This document shows positions 1 through 12,554 of a DNA stretch of 64,000 nt, one piece after another; within the stretch, counting starts at the first letter, position 1, and each line of letters opens with the position of its first letter. The stretch lies in contig OY292275.1 of the NCBI GenBank assembly GCA_958496175.1, positions 42,981,701-43,045,700 on the forward strand. The letters are read 5' to 3'. Position numbers and translations under genes: made by a program. The notes below the pieces were generated by a model. The model had not been told where the DNA came from. It worked only from the letters and a program-made list of their open reading frames with translations, and searched no databases. The DNA is from Sisyra terminalis. Taxonomy: Eukaryota; Arthropoda; Insecta; Neuroptera; Sisyridae.

Positions 1-173
1 AAAAATTGTCACCTTTAGGCGTTAATCCATCACTGGCAGATGGTATCAATCTTTTGTGGCCTAAAATTTATATGGTAGTCACAGAAAATGTGACGAAGAG
101 AGAGGATCAAAATAGGTGAAATTTTGAGTTTTGTATTTGATGAACGTCCCCTTAGCAGATTTTATATAATGAT
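1..173. repeat. Direct repeat, copy 1 (cut by window edge)
   Basis: The segment matches 316-489 almost base for base, with a constant offset of 316 bp. Shared landmarks are GTCACCTTTAGGCGTTAA, GTGACGAAGAGAGAGGAT and TTTTATATAATGAT. Homology stops at about 173. The left end lies outside the window. In the frame that is open in copy 2, this copy has a stop after about 37 codons, and most base differences between copies are non-synonymous. The pair therefore behaves like a non-coding repeat. I do not recognise the family. Confidence 0.85.
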
Positions 174-315
174 AACTGAAAAGTAAATGCAATAACAAAT
201 ATTCAACATACTTTACTGAAGGTGCTTTGAATATTCATAGTAAAGCTAACTCAAATCAATTTTTGAACTAAAATTGTTCGTTTATTTTTTTCTCCTATCA
301 AATTTTGGTGTACCA

Positions 316-489
316 AAAATTCTGTCACCTTTAGGCGTTAATCCATCACTGGCAGAAGGTATCAATCTTTTGTGGCCTAAAGTTTATATGGTAGTCACAG
401 AAAATGTGACGAAGAGAGAGGATCTAAATAGGTGCAATTTTGAGTTTTGTATTTGATGAACGGCTCCTTAGGAGATTTTATATAATGAT
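316..489. repeat. Direct repeat, copy 2
   Basis: Second copy of the repeat at 1-173, separated from it by about 142 bp of unrelated AT-rich sequence. A third copy at the same spacing (about 632-805) is absent, so this is a duplicated segment rather than a long satellite array. A short open frame runs through it (274-456, ending in a TGA stop), but the divergence from copy 1 shows no coding constraint. Confidence 0.85.
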
Positions 490-2250
490 GCTTTTCTTTT
501 AAAATATTTTTTTCACAAAATGTTTTCATGTTACTAGTTTAATACATATTATTTTCTTGCGTTATTTGTCTGAACTCAAAGCTCTACCAATTTGTGATCA
601 TATCAATTTAAATTATTTGTTTCAAACAACCATTCTGGACATTTTGTATTTATTATAGGGTTTCGAAAACTTTTATGATTACAATAACTGTAAAACATAA
701 TTCGCTTGACATTAAAATTCTCCGTTTTTGTGCACGAGCTTGTTAACTTTTCGTTGGCCAGTTGACCAATTTGCTGAATTTTATTCCACGGACAAAAACC
801 GGAAAAATTTATTGGTGAAATTAGTCAACTTCGTTGCCACAGTCCAATTGTGGTTGACCGAATGTCCCCGAATTATCCAGCCTTGGAACAATAAATGCAA
901 ATATAGAGAGCATTGCATTCGAAAAAAAATCCACATGCAACATCTAGTTAGACGCTCATAGTTGTGATTTAATTGAATTTTTGATAGCATTATCCATCAA
1001 AACCATACAATCCTCAATTATTGCAGCTATTCATATTAACGTGGATGTTCACTGTGGTTAAAAACAATGTACCCAGTCATATAAAATAGGGAAAGTTTTG
1101 GAAAACATGCACGAAAAGCGACACTCATTAAAATTGCCATTAGTTCGTCGCTCACATATTTTGAAATATATCGCATTTGCAGACCTGAAGTAGGTGCTCG
1201 TACATTGTGTTATTCACAAATAGAAATAATGCAACTTTGTGCATGTATGACATTAAACTTGCTTCAATAATATCTACATGACAAGCGGCCGACCTTCTAC
1301 CTCATCTCAACTCATCGTCATGTTGATAAAATATTATATACCTACAATATATTCGTGCTAGCGTACCATATATTATATAGCACCAGATAATAATTATAAT
1401 TATTATTGCATTCAAGTTTGATTTCAAACTAGACAAATTTAAATTTATATGGCAAGTTGTACACCTCGAACATTCCAACCTCATTCATTCCAGTAATATT
1501 GTATTGCAATAAAGTGTACACAAATGCACGTTTGTATTATACACATAACACTATAGCACTGGCAAAAGCACAGAGCTTGAACATGTTTAGTTTCAATCGG
1601 AAAAATAAATCTTTAGAATTCCAGCAAAAACATTGCACATATATGGCTGTGTTATTTTTAAGTTTTTACGTAATTTTTATCTGCGAAACTCTTATCAAGA
1701 TTGAAGGAACTGTTTGACTTTTCTTAATATTATCTTAGATGTTTCCGAGTTGTTTTATTATCGTCGTACATGCACTTTGCGTGATTGAATCTGTTTTATG
1801 GCACTGACTTCATCCCCAATCTATCATACCCAGTGTGTATTCATTATTATTATGAACAGCTTAGTGCTTCGCACGTTTTTCTTTATGACAAATGCTTTAG
1901 AAATATCCCAGCTATTTGCCTTTTATTTATATCGATGACGACATGGAGTTTTAAGTTTATTAAAAATCAAGTCGTTTTTAATTTTCTTCTCACGAACATT
2001 GAAAATAGAACAATTACAACCTACAAACATATTTTCCCAGAAACAATTAAGAAGTGTCTTTATAACTTACTTCATAAATATTTAGGTTCCCATTGCCTAA
2101 ATGACGCACCAACTTCTCTCAATTCCGAAAATAGTTTTTCAATTATAGACTACCAATAGGGGTTTGTTAAAAATTTAATGTTGCTCCGGTCATTATTAAT
2201 GTACAAAATGTAATACGATTTTTTTTTCTTATTAAATAATTTTAATTTTT
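490..2250. other. Unassigned AT-rich sequence
   Basis: No recognisable gene or transposon. The longest open frame (1785-2159, +, 124 codons) opens at TTG, resembles no protein I know and is probably chance. It ends about 100 bases before the splice-like motif at 2256-2264. The segment 1215-1290, with GCGGCCGA, shares short motifs with the reverse complement of 24280-24345, too little to call a repeat. Confidence 0.5.
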
Positions 2251-2264
2251 TCTTTCAGGTAAGT
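2222..2264 (+). promoter_or_regulatory. Recursive (ratchet-type) splice site candidate
   Basis: A long T-rich tract ending TTTTTTCTTTCAG is followed immediately by GTAAGT, so a strong 3' splice site and a consensus 5' splice site meet at 2258/2259. An A-rich stretch (ATTAAATAAT) 20-30 bases upstream could supply a branch point. In insects, zero-length exons of this form let very long introns be removed in steps. What is seen is the motif; use in splicing is inference. It would imply a long plus-strand intron crossing this point. Confidence 0.4.
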
Positions 2265-2821
2265 CCCCCACAATTTATATTCATATTGCGTGGTGATCGT
2301 AAGTAAGAAATTGAATTTACTTATTAAATTTTCTTTATCTTCATTTCCAACTTTTACTCTGCATGCCTTTTACCTTAATTTGAGACCATATTTTACTGAA
2401 TGGGGGCGAAACTTTTTTCTTTCTAATAGAATTCTACGGGATTCAAATATTATTGATAAGGAAATGAATGGTTAAAACTGTTTATATTTAATGAGGAGAA
2501 GGCAGAATGGAATTATATAAATTTAAGAAAAGCTAAATCGACTTCAAAGGTATTTCATAAATTTTAAATTACACCCACAATTTTCGTGAATTATGTTTTG
2601 TGTGTTCCTCTATTTGTTCTAAAGATTTAAAATGTTAGATAAAAAAGATATCTTGAACTTTTTATTGCAAATCTACAGAATTCGGCATTAAGATCTCTTA
2701 TCTGTTAGTCTTTATAATTGAACCAATACTCTTTTCAGTAAATTCTTATCTCCAGAAGGTAACCATAAACATTTTTTGACGATGCGACGTTAGGTTCAAA
2801 AGTTATAGCTTTTTTAATTGT

Positions 2822-2968
2822 AATTTACCGTCGCTTCATAACTATTGAGGTCTTTAGCGACTCTAAGGTTAATAAAAATCCAAAATCGAGATATATTTTA
2901 ATTTCCCTTAATTCCCAAAACCTATCAGTTTTGGAGCGGTTACCTAGACCACTCGGCCACTACAGGCA
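2822..2968 (-). repeat. tRNA-derived SINE, copy 1
   Basis: Reverse-strand copy of the family that recurs nine times in this window. The tRNA-like head is at the high-coordinate end; CCACTCGGCCACTA is the complement of an A-box-like TAGTGGCCGAGTGG. The diagnostic tail, with TCTTTAGCGACTCTAAGG and TTTACCGTCGC, is at the low-coordinate end. The B-box part has been replaced by diverged sequence. Confidence 0.8.
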
Positions 2969-3119
2969 CTACAGTAGTTTTATTAAAACAACTTTTTTAT
3001 TTACAAAGCAATGGAAAACAATTGAGTGTTGATAAAACATTGCTTTTTAATGGGAAAAAATCCTTGAAACGAAAGCATGACCAGGTAAGTACTATTCTCA
3101 TTCTACATTAAGAAAATCA

Positions 3120-3615
3120 TTCATTATCGACTGGTTTGCTAAATTTCAATGTGATTGTACAAATACAGATGCCAAAAGAGGTGTTTATACCGGAAAAAGA
3201 CAACAAATTTCATGAAATTATTTTAATGAATCGTAAAGGGAAATAGCAGAAGATATCTAGGATCATAAATATATCAAAAGAATGGATGGGATTTATTTTT
3301 TATAAAAATGTGTCTACAGAAAAGCTGTTCTATAAGTGGGTGCTAACAATAGATCGAAAACGAACCGATAATCCTGGGCGCTGTTTTGAGATTTTTTGGC
3401 GAAATAAAAAGACTTCTTACTTCGATACGTAACGATAGACGAAACTTGGAGTCATCATTATACGCCAAAGTTAAATCAGTGATTAGCTCAGTAAATAGCA
3501 GCCGATGAACTTATATCTAAAAATGCGATATAGTGCTGGGAAGATTGTAGCGTCCAACACGATTATTTTGGGTTGTATACAATATTGAGTTTATCGACTA
3601 CCGAATTCAAAGAAG
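3120..3615 (+). pseudogene. Decayed mariner transposase
   Basis: Conceptual translation in shifting frames gives IIDWFAKFQCDCTNTDAKRG, then PKEVFIPEKDNKFHEIILMN, then a DNPGRCFEIFWRNKKT-like stretch, then FLLRYVTIDETWSHHYTP, and finally EFIDY. These correspond in order to the helix-turn-helix region, the linker and the start of the DDE/D catalytic domain of mariner transposases. The IDETW motif holds the first catalytic aspartate. There are several in-frame stops and at least three frameshifts. The catalytic C-terminus (second D and D34D) is missing or unrecognisable, and I found no TIRs. A dead, old copy. Confidence 0.85.
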
Positions 3616-5850
3616 GAAAGTGTTTTGAAGTTTTATCATTATGGGTATTGAAAATAGTAATTGTATACACTGCTTTAACTAAAACTCATAGAATTTAGAA
3701 TATATCTACATCTTAAACTGTATATTTTCAAATTTATAAAGGCTGTATTCTCAAAGTGGATTCCCGAAATGAATTCCCAAAATTAAATGTATTATTTTTA
3801 GTTTTTAATAGTTATATTTTTCAGTTAAAAATAAAACAGATAATCTTCATTCTGTTCAATTTTTCGTGGTTAAAAAGCAAGGCTTTTAAGAAGTAGTTGT
3901 TGGTTTTAAAAATTAAGTTGCAGCAAAATTGATATTACTTACACGTTTTATCCAATTCCTTTCTTTTCCTCCCTTAAAAAAGATTGTACTTTTTTCTTCT
4001 CCAACTTCCTCGACCTATATCATCATTAATTAATTAAAAGTTTCATTATCAAACTTGTAATTTTTTAATGGCAAAACTAAGTTTTTGTAAACATAACATG
4101 TAATTTTTTTAGAGAAAATTGTTTATTAAAAAATGCTCTGTGTGGAAATTTGATATGGATATTAATAAACAAAATAACTATTTCGATTTTTCCACTCAAT
4201 AATGATATACTTGCTTTCTAAGAATTATCTAAAATCTAACCCGAGTCATGCATTGATTATTTAATTATTTTATCTGAAAAATTTTGCTAATTATTTCAAT
4301 AGAAATTTATTTTTGTTGTTATACGATTATCAGTGGTCTGGTTTGATTGAAATAATTGAATGGAAACCATTCTGATTTCAGATTAATATTAAAGTAAATT
4401 AATAATGAATTGATCAAATATAAATTATGAAACATTCGCCAAAGTTGTTCTACTGAAATTATAATTGAATATTTTATCATTTATTAGCCTTATTTAATTA
4501 TTGTAAAACAACACCAATATATAAAATACAAATATAAAAACATTATAATAAATATTGATATAAAGTAGATACTTGTCCATAGGATGGATGATTTATATTG
4601 ACACTGCTGAAAACAATTTCCCGTTTTCATAACTCATCATAGCATTTGCAATAAATTTATCATCGATTCCTCTGTGTTATATAAGCTGATATATAATAAC
4701 GGGTGTGAAGGGGGTGGTTCAAGGGTTGTTGCTTTAAAAGGGAGGGTTATTCAAAGAGTCGATTGCACATTCTTTTTATGTTAATATAATGATAGATTCG
4801 CGAAAAAAATATCATAGACTGTACTCGTATTTATTTATTTTTAAAAAAGATATACAAATTCTGGAATGGTGACATAATCTTGTGTCACCTAATATATCAT
4901 ATTTGTACGTCAAGATAAATCTATTTAAATTTACTACCCACAGCATATTTTCAAATAGAAAACTTGAAAAAGTTTTGAATATGTTTGGGGATGAAAAAAG
5001 GTAGTTAGTGGTTGATTCAGTATTCGAATTTGTCTCTGCGGGCGTTAAATTGCTACGTTTAATAACAGAATTAGCATCAGTGAAATGTCATACGATGATT
5101 CGTTAACGGAATTATTTGTTGATGTTGTCAGTCTTTCTTCGTAAAATTGCTCCATTGGGAAAAAAACAACAAAGCCGACAATAATCTCTTCAATTTTCAA
5201 TTGTTGAGTTTTGTATTTCAATGATAACGTGACATGGGCGCTACAGACGTGGTATGCAAAAAATGTTAATCGATATGTCATGCCAAGTTTTAATTTTGAA
5301 ATCAAAGAAGCTTTTGTGTAAACTTAAAAAGCTTTACATAAAAATCTGTACGAAATGTTTGAATGTTTGAAGGTTTCAAAACAAGGGTATAGGAATAAAA
5401 TATATACATATGGAAATAATTTTTGTAATAATATATCTCATGACCTGAAAGAACATAGGAATAAAAGGATAATGAATCAGTCCCGGAAAAATATTTGAAT
5501 GATACTTAAGAGATGTGTAGGTACTAATAAAATACTAGGATCCTGGAAAATTCAGAATTCTATCTCAAATCATTATAACTTTTGTGAAAAAACAGAAAAC
5601 AAATTTTTTGTCTTAGAATTCAACTAAGTGAGTGATCCAAAATTTCAATAAAATTTAGTGGTTGATACTGCCTTTTATATAAAAAATAAACAACAATACA
5701 GCATCTTTTTTCAAATATTCATTTCATACTATTTTTCCTACATTTTTAAAAATATTTCAGGAAGCATTTTTCTATCAATGAAACTATCAATGAGAGACTA
5801 ATAGATGTTCAGTGAACTAAGCGATGAGCTCCAGGTAACATAAGTAGAAT
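3616..5850. other. Unassigned AT-rich sequence
   Basis: Low-complexity AT-rich DNA with no coding signature and no repeat shared with the rest of the window that I could see. The minus-strand ORF at 5045-5305 resembles nothing recognisable. A slightly G-rich patch occurs at about 4700-4745. Confidence 0.5.
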
Positions 5851-5854
5851 ATAT

Positions 5855-6060
5855 ATGAGCAATGCATTAATATATTATAACAGCACACCCGCTCCAATGC
5901 AAGAAGCTATTAGCCAATGAGATTACAATATTTAAATATGTTCATTTGTTTTGATTGTTGAAATTTTAAAATTTCACAATACCACGCCCACCAATCAATG
6001 CCAAATAGATATACGAACACGTATACGCAAATATGCGTTTTGTGCAGTGACGTCATTCAT
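5855..6060. repeat. Dispersed ~200-bp repeat, copy 1
   Basis: Collinear with 50865-51080. The last 75 bases are nearly identical in the two copies: CCCACCAATCAATGCCAAAT, an ATACG..ACGTATACGC segment, AAATATGCGTTTTGTGCA and GTCATTC. The left half shares GCTATTAGCCAAT and TGTTCATTT.TTTTGATT. No TIR, poly-A tail or coding capacity was found, so the class is unknown; a MITE or SINE-like element is possible. Confidence 0.8.
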
Positions 6061-7231
6061 CCTATCAGTACCTATCAATACATAAAATATAATAAATGGT
6101 TTTGATTTTAAAATACTTAAAAAAAAACAGCAAAAATGTAAAGTTTGTTTACTTGGAAAACACATTTCATGGAAATTAAGGTAAATCAAATAATTAATAT
6201 CATAATTAAGTGAATATTGTAATGAACTTAGAAAAAAAATGCAATAATGAGGTTTGAATTTGTCAAGTAAACATTAAATAAACTTCTTTTCTGATTAAAA
6301 TATTATTCAAAAACTCTAGGAAAAGCTCTTTGAAATAATTATCTGTTTACTTTAATTTATTTTCTTTTTCTTTTTGTGTGGACGTGTATTTTATGTATTA
6401 TATATGTATTTAGCTTAAATGTTCAGCTTAAAGTGAAATTAGTATAAAGCTCAAAAAAAACCCAGATACAATAAAGATAGTCTGAAAACTTTAAAAAAAT
6501 ATCTAGATGTACCCATTTCATGTTAAGAATTTTTTTTTTGGTATAGAAATCATACAATACCCACAAAACTGTCTAGTTTTTTATTTTCTATAGAAAAGTC
6601 TAATATTGACTTCTTAATCATATTAAAATTTTAAATCAATCGGTTACATTAATTCTAAGAAATAAGTTTATTCTGATTTTAATTTCTTATACTTTTTATA
6701 ACCAGAAAAATTTACATATTATAACAATATATTACCTAAATATGCATTCATATGTCCTACAGAGATGTAGCACATCTATACGTAGGCTTGGCTTACTTAT
6801 TTTTACTTACATTTATTACTTATTACTGCAATAGACATACAATTTTAAAACCTAATTAATGCTTTGCAGTGATATAACCTCGTGTGCTTATTTTGACTTT
6901 TTGTCATCCCTTGGCATTGACAAGCAATTCAGGTCATTTGGTAACATTTTAAATATTTCCTAGCTACATATCAGGAACTTTTAAACCATATGCTTTTGTA
7001 GATTTTTGGGAGACTTAATATAATCGCTCTGGACTTTCCTTGGTATTCAAGATAATATGGCTTTTTCCAATCCCTGTAGTGGCGCATTAAAGATTCCACT
7101 AAGAATGTGTCTCTATTGCCAAGAATTGTATTGCTATTATTTTGCTTACTAATTTTAACTATTAACTTATTTTGTAAGCTGATCAATGTATTAGAACTGG
7201 TATCATAACACCCTCCTCATGCTGTCATGTT
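6061..7231. other. Unassigned AT-rich sequence
   Basis: No recognisable element. The ORF at 6971-7186 (minus) shows no known motif. Composition is A/T-rich throughout, with short homopolymers such as T9 near 6531. Confidence 0.5.
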
Positions 7232-7379
7232 ATTTACCGTCCCTTTATAACTACTGAGGTCTTTAGCGACTCTAGCGTTAAAAAATCGTAAATCGTTAAA
7301 TATTGAAAATTTGCTTGACACGAAATACGAACACAACACCTACTAGTTTTGGATTGGTCATCTTGACTACCAGTAAGCA
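7232..7379 (-). repeat. tRNA-derived SINE, copy 2
   Basis: Same family as 2822-2968 and in the same orientation. The tail TCTTTAGCGACTCTAGCG is at the left and the decayed tRNA-like head (GACTACCAGTAAGC) at the right. The B-box region ACGAAATACGAACACAAC is mutated relative to better copies. Confidence 0.8.
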
Positions 7380-7585
7380 GTTAATGTTTTAATCTTTTTT
7401 AATTTTGTTAAGTATACCAACAATTTCCACTCATTTTCATCTCTTAGAAATATTTTAAAATCCATTGGCTCGATTAAATTCAAAAATCAACCATCATTTG
7501 TATATTGGAATAGCTTTTTTCAACGAACCAGATTCGTAAATGGTAAAACGAAACTCACATTAGACTTTTTTCTCTGACATTAAAC

Positions 7586-7930
7586 AGTTTTATTACGTAT
7601 TTATGTAATATAATTTACAAAAATAAACTACAAACATAAATTTGAACAGATGTTCAAAAAATGTATTTTTGTCACTGACATATTGTCCTGGTACGTATTT
7701 CAATTGTCAAGCAGTTTGATTTTCTTAATGATCATCAAGTAGTAGTGGAACAATGTGGTGTCTCATCACATAGCAGTTACGTAGCGATCTAATACTACTT
7801 GGTGCCCTCAGAGGAAGATTGCTTAGCAATCAAAATACGTTTCTGGTAATACGCCAAAAATATATTTGAGTTTTTGCACATTATATTTATAGTTTACTTT
7901 TGTATATTGTATTACATAAATAAAACCACA
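7586..7930. mobile_element. Fold-back (palindromic) element, full copy
   Basis: Two arms of about 150 bp are inverted around a spacer near 7745-7790. Left-arm landmarks TTATGTAATATAATTTACAA, GTACGTATTTCAATTG and ATCATCAAGTAGTA are mirrored on the right by TACTACTTGGTGCC, AGCAATCAAAATACG and TTGTATATTGTATTACATAA. There is no coding capacity. A partial second copy lies at 37774-38003, so this is a mobile non-autonomous family rather than a chance palindrome. Superfamily unknown. Confidence 0.85.
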
Positions 7931-10158
7931 ATGAATTTTATAATCTAATATACTGTACAGATAAAACTAATCTCAATTCCAAGTCGTTTTCTTTCAAAGA
8001 TCGAAATTTTCGAGTCTAAAAAGTTATATAAGTACCGTTAATTTTTTCAATAACTGCGATTAACATTATTTTTTGGCTCCCACAGAATAAAATTAAAGTA
8101 TTTTTCGTCAACTTCCCTATTCATTTTGATTTTCAATATACGTTTTTTCTTTCATTCATTGATAAACGTCATATTAATGTTCAGAAGCTGTCATTTATTT
8201 CCCAAAAAAAAAAGAAAAAGAAAAAGAAAAAAAATGATGTGCAAACAGAATCCTACGTCAAAGTTGTAAGATTCGAATTGTAATTTACTCGCACTTGTAA
8301 TCTGTATCATCATTTTGCTGACAACAGTGAATTTTTATGCTGGTTTTCTTAGTTTTCCTGAGTCGAAAGAGTTATTAGGTTTAAGACATTTGAATCGCTT
8401 TCGAGAAAGCTCTTTCAAGAAATTGTAATTTTACACGGAAAATTTCCAAGGGAGACGGATGGATTTTCTTGTATGAAAAGTCAGATTTATTTTCAATATA
8501 AGAATTGAAGTGTGTCAGTAGCTTTAGGTATAATATGGGTGCGTTGAATACGAGCGCAGGTATAAAAGTTAATATTATTTTCAAAAGGTTTCAGTCTAAA
8601 TCTGTCATTGTGAACCTTTTTATAAATTTAACAGATCGCTATTTTCGGACTTGTCTCATCCTTGAGCTTGGAGGTTTGATTTGAAGAATGAAATTTGATG
8701 GCTTATCAAAAATGGATACGGTCAAGATTGAATCAACATTTTTTTCCTTATATTTTATCCATCAGTAGTGGTAAAATTACATTTATTTTTTATCGGAAAA
8801 AACGAAGATAAGTGCTAGTCATAATATGCATGGTAATTAAATATTAGACATCCAAAAGTTTAAAAAAAGTATTTATACTTAGATAGTTCTTCTCTTAAAT
8901 AAGAGCTTTGAATTCCAAAATTAGTGCTCAAAGTAGTGAAAATAAACAGTTTTTCAGAAAAAAAAAGCTTTGCAAAGGATTCAATATTTTTTTTCATTTT
9001 TTACAAAATGTAAGTTCTAGTATATAAATATTTACATTGTAGTAAGCTTGGATTTTTGCTTATTGGCCTGATCTAGAAACTAAACTTAAATAACAACAAA
9101 ATTATTGCTTTTTATACTTTATATTTTATATTTTTGTTTATATAATTATTTATATTATTATTATATATTTTTGAGATGCGTAAAAATTACAAACCAAAAT
9201 GAATCAAAATTTTGGGATACGAAAAATACATGTTTCAACCAAAAAATCCTCACCGAAAATTTTCGTTTTTACAAACTAAGGTCAGGTTTATATAGTTTTT
9301 CGCGTAATTTAAGTCTTCTTCTGGTGATTGTTCATCACATGAGGTATTCTATTTTTATTTTTGATAGGTCCAGAATTTCATCCCATCTTCTTCCAGTTCT
9401 CAAGGGTCTTTCCAATTTCTACGACAACTAGTATCATATCATTTACTCTTTAAATGTGACCCATTTAGTTGACTTTTGGCTAGCGAGCTTTTTTCTTGTC
9501 ACTACATCAATGATCGTTTTTCTTTTATGAATCTCCTGAATACTTTCACAATTGTTTCTTATTTTGTTCATTTTTCGTTCCTAATTTATTGAAATTATAA
9601 GCTTAAGGCATACAATAAGTGGAAGAAGAAGAAGCATCCTTCCACATAGCTTTATCTATTTTAGGGGTATTATATTGTTATATTTTTAGGGGTACCGATG
9701 TACACAGAACTTAACCGAATAGTCGACATCATTTGTAGTTCTCCTTCTATTTTCGCTATCAAAGAACTAAGTTGTCAACGTATTGGAAGATTTTGTTGAT
9801 TTTTCCATCATAATTTTCCTGGCTTCATTTGTTTTTTATTTTGATATAATTTTTACTGTTCCATTTATTTTTTTTATACTTTATATTTATTCATATAAAA
9901 ATTTATCCTCTGCCTATTAGTATGTTTTTATCCTTTATGCATTCTTAAACTGTTTAACTGGTTTTGATGAAACTTGGAGGAATTGTCTGAATCTCAGGGA
10001 AAGTTTACCATATATATTAAAACCTAATTAAACTTTTATGTAAGTTGAAAAAAATAATATTCGGAGACCAAAATTTTCATTTCATTATTGATAATAAACG
10101 CATTTTTTCTATAATAACGTATTGTGTCAGAAAATCTTTAAGTATTTTTTTTATTCTT
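7931..10158. other. Unassigned AT-rich sequence with purine microsatellite
   Basis: No gene recognised. At about 8203-8234 there is an A-rich (AAAAAG)n-type microsatellite. Around 9290-9425 the minus strand reads weakly like the tail of a LINE protein, but not well enough to call. The plus-strand ORF at 9105-9431 is AT-rich and starts in low-complexity sequence. Confidence 0.45.
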
Positions 10159-10298
10159 ATTTACCGACGCTTAATAACTACTAAGGTCCTTAGCGACTCT
10201 AAGGTTAATAAGATCCGTAATCGAGAAATACTGAAAATTTACTGGATACGAGGATCGAACCCACTACCTACCAACTTTAGAACGGCCACCAGTAAGCT
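10159..10298 (-). repeat. tRNA-derived SINE, copy 3
   Basis: Tail motif TCCTTAGCGACTCTAAGG on the left and B-box complement GGATCGAACCCACTACC near 10251, then CGGCCACCAGTAAGC. The B box (GGTTCGATCC on the reverse strand) is well preserved here, which supports the tRNA origin of the head. Confidence 0.85.
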
Positions 10299-12278
10299 TT
10301 TAAGTGTTGTGTTGTTAATATTGGGTGATATATTAAAAGCATGCTTGGTTAATGGATTTAAGATTCTTTTTTTTATCTGTAGTGAATAAAAAATATCGAT
10401 TTACCAAATCTTTTGGAATTTCATCGATTATGTTTTAAAAACTAATTGATTACATTTTGTATAGAAAGTCCCAACAATGGTTGGGTTCTTTCAACAAGTT
10501 CCAAGTCCAACTGTTCCTGGTGAAGGATCACTCCTTACTAAGGGAACAGATTTATTTTATTTTATTTATTGCGCATATTGCATATTATATTATATTAGAA
10601 TTTTGTATAGAAGGTAATAATATTTTGATAAAAAAAATAATTTGTAATACTGATGCATTTTTTAAAGGGAATAAAAATATATTTTAGGTATGAATGTTTT
10701 TCATGAAAGAAATGTAAAAAATAAAAATGTCCATACATACATAAAAATGTCCAATAAAATGTCCATGGAAGTCTTACCAACACCTACGTTACGCAGATAA
10801 AGTTGCATGTATCAGCTAATATAAGATAAACTTTCTTAAATATTATAATTTACTTACAAAATATAACATTTGAACTTTTGCTCGTATAATATTACTGTAG
10901 CAAATTTGTTGTTTTGTCTATGATAATTAGCAGCATAGTGTATGTGTTTCCTTAAAAATGCAAAAAGGTGCAATAATCTTTTACTCATAAATTACATGGA
11001 ACTCAACGTGAACTTGAAGTGTCTAGGGTTGATAATAATAATTGCACATCACGTATTGAATTAAGAATTCAATTGAATTCGTAAAACATATTTCCAGGAC
11101 AAATTTGTCTTTCAAATGTTACGCAATCAATTTACGATGATTTTCAAAAGAATATATTTTCTATTGAATGTTGTGTCCATTCAGCAAATTCGACTGTTTC
11201 ATTATCTTCGTTATCACACAATTTCCATTATCTTCTAATCAAAATTTACTAAATAATTCTGTTGCGTCCTGTCAAGAGATTCAAATTATGGATTTAGAAC
11301 CACTAATTTGATTTTACCGTGTTAGAGCTAATATAAATTCATGCATATGCATATTACTCTAACGTATTAACAATATACATATATATGCTCTCGACATATG
11401 TTCTGGACATAAATTGATCGGTTATTGAATTACGTTTAAGACTGAAACTCCAATTTATTGCCTCGTAAGATAAAGCGAGATATATCCATATAGGGCTTCA
11501 TGGACTTCATTTCCAAAACACATCATCTACACACATAGAATATACATACGTCGATATCAACCGAAACTAAACCACTAAATGTAGAAACAAACAAAAATAC
11601 ATCAATAAATATTTCATTTTTTTGATATTGAAAAAATAAAGTTGATATTTTCAATTTTTCTAGTACCAATTTACGGTGGTATAAATTGGGAAAAGATATT
11701 CATATAAACAGACATGTTATTTCGGTTTTGATCCTAAAAAATTACGTTTGTATAAATATTCAATGTACGAAGAGTTTATCTAAATGTGCGAAAGAACAAG
11801 TTGATCCTTTGTCACACGGAATTGCTCCATAAAATAAATTTGTTGCGACTTTTTGTTTTGTTTACCGACAAGATTTTTACGCCAGTTGATCTTTATTCTA
11901 AAACTTTGAATTTACGATTCCATTCTGTAAAATTAGACTTGGACTTATTGTGTTTGTAAAAACAAATTGACCTAATTTTTCAACCAATATTATTGACTAT
12001 AGTTAATAGCGTAAACATGTACTACGGTGTATTCATTCGATTTATCCAAATAAGTTTAACTTTAAGAACACACAGTAATATTTTATACATATGACGTCAT
12101 AACCAAAATGCCAAATCAGAACTCTAATAACGTTTTCTTGATTGTTTATAGTCTATAGACAGGATAAAATATACTACACAATTTTACTATTAGAACTTTA
12201 ACTTATTTCAATCTTTTAAAAAAAATATTACAGCATTTGTGATGACCACATGGAATATAGATATAAGGAGTCCGAATG
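10299..12278. other. Unassigned AT-rich sequence
   Basis: No recognisable gene or repeat. Short palindromes such as ATGCATATGCAT (near 11342) and GTCTATAGAC (near 12151) occur but are expected by chance in DNA of this composition. Two near-identical short runs (AAAAATGTCCATACATAC and AAAAATGTCCAATAAAATG) lie at about 10723-10765. Confidence 0.45.
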
Positions 12279-12286
12279 GTATAGAC

Positions 12287-12554
12287 CAGGGGTGGGAATA
12301 CTGAATACAGGTATACGCGATCGACTTCGAAAAATGGGTTAAATTAAAAACAAATTCAAATTTAAAGAGAGAATGAGTAGAAAGAAGTATTAGAAGCAGT
12401 ATTTGGGAATCGGTAATATCCGTTGTAGAATAGATGTGTGTTTGATTTTAAATTCAAGTTTCATTGGCTGATAAAATTTTAGTGCACATTTTCAATTAAA
12501 ATATTTGAAATTTATCCTACCGGTCGATCGTGATCGACTTTTTTCCTTCCCCTG
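12287..12554. mobile_element. Short non-autonomous hAT-type element (268 bp)
   Basis: It opens with CAGGGGTGGGAA and closes with the inverted TTCCTTCCCCTG, matching the CAGGGG...CCCCTG ends typical of one hAT group. Subterminal CGATCGACTT motifs also occur on both sides in inverted orientation. Flanking 8-mers (GTATAGAC and GTAAATTT) agree only at the first positions, so the target duplication has decayed or the boundary is slightly off. There is no coding capacity. The left end resembles the fragment at 30227. Confidence 0.7.

Noticed and set aside
1785..2159. 124-codon plus-strand open frame upstream of the splice-like motif
   Set aside because: Opens at TTG, has no recognisable family and biased composition. 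I found no support for it as an exon beyond proximity to 2258.
3075..3092. CCAG/GTAAGT as a real exon-intron junction
   Set aside because: The donor is consensus, but the upstream sequence is not open in a convincing frame and has no pyrimidine tract. It lies directly before a mariner relic.
9290..9425. Possible LINE protein tail on the minus strand
   Set aside because: The reading is suggestive only over a few residues (RPLRTGRRWDEIL) and cannot be extended in any frame.
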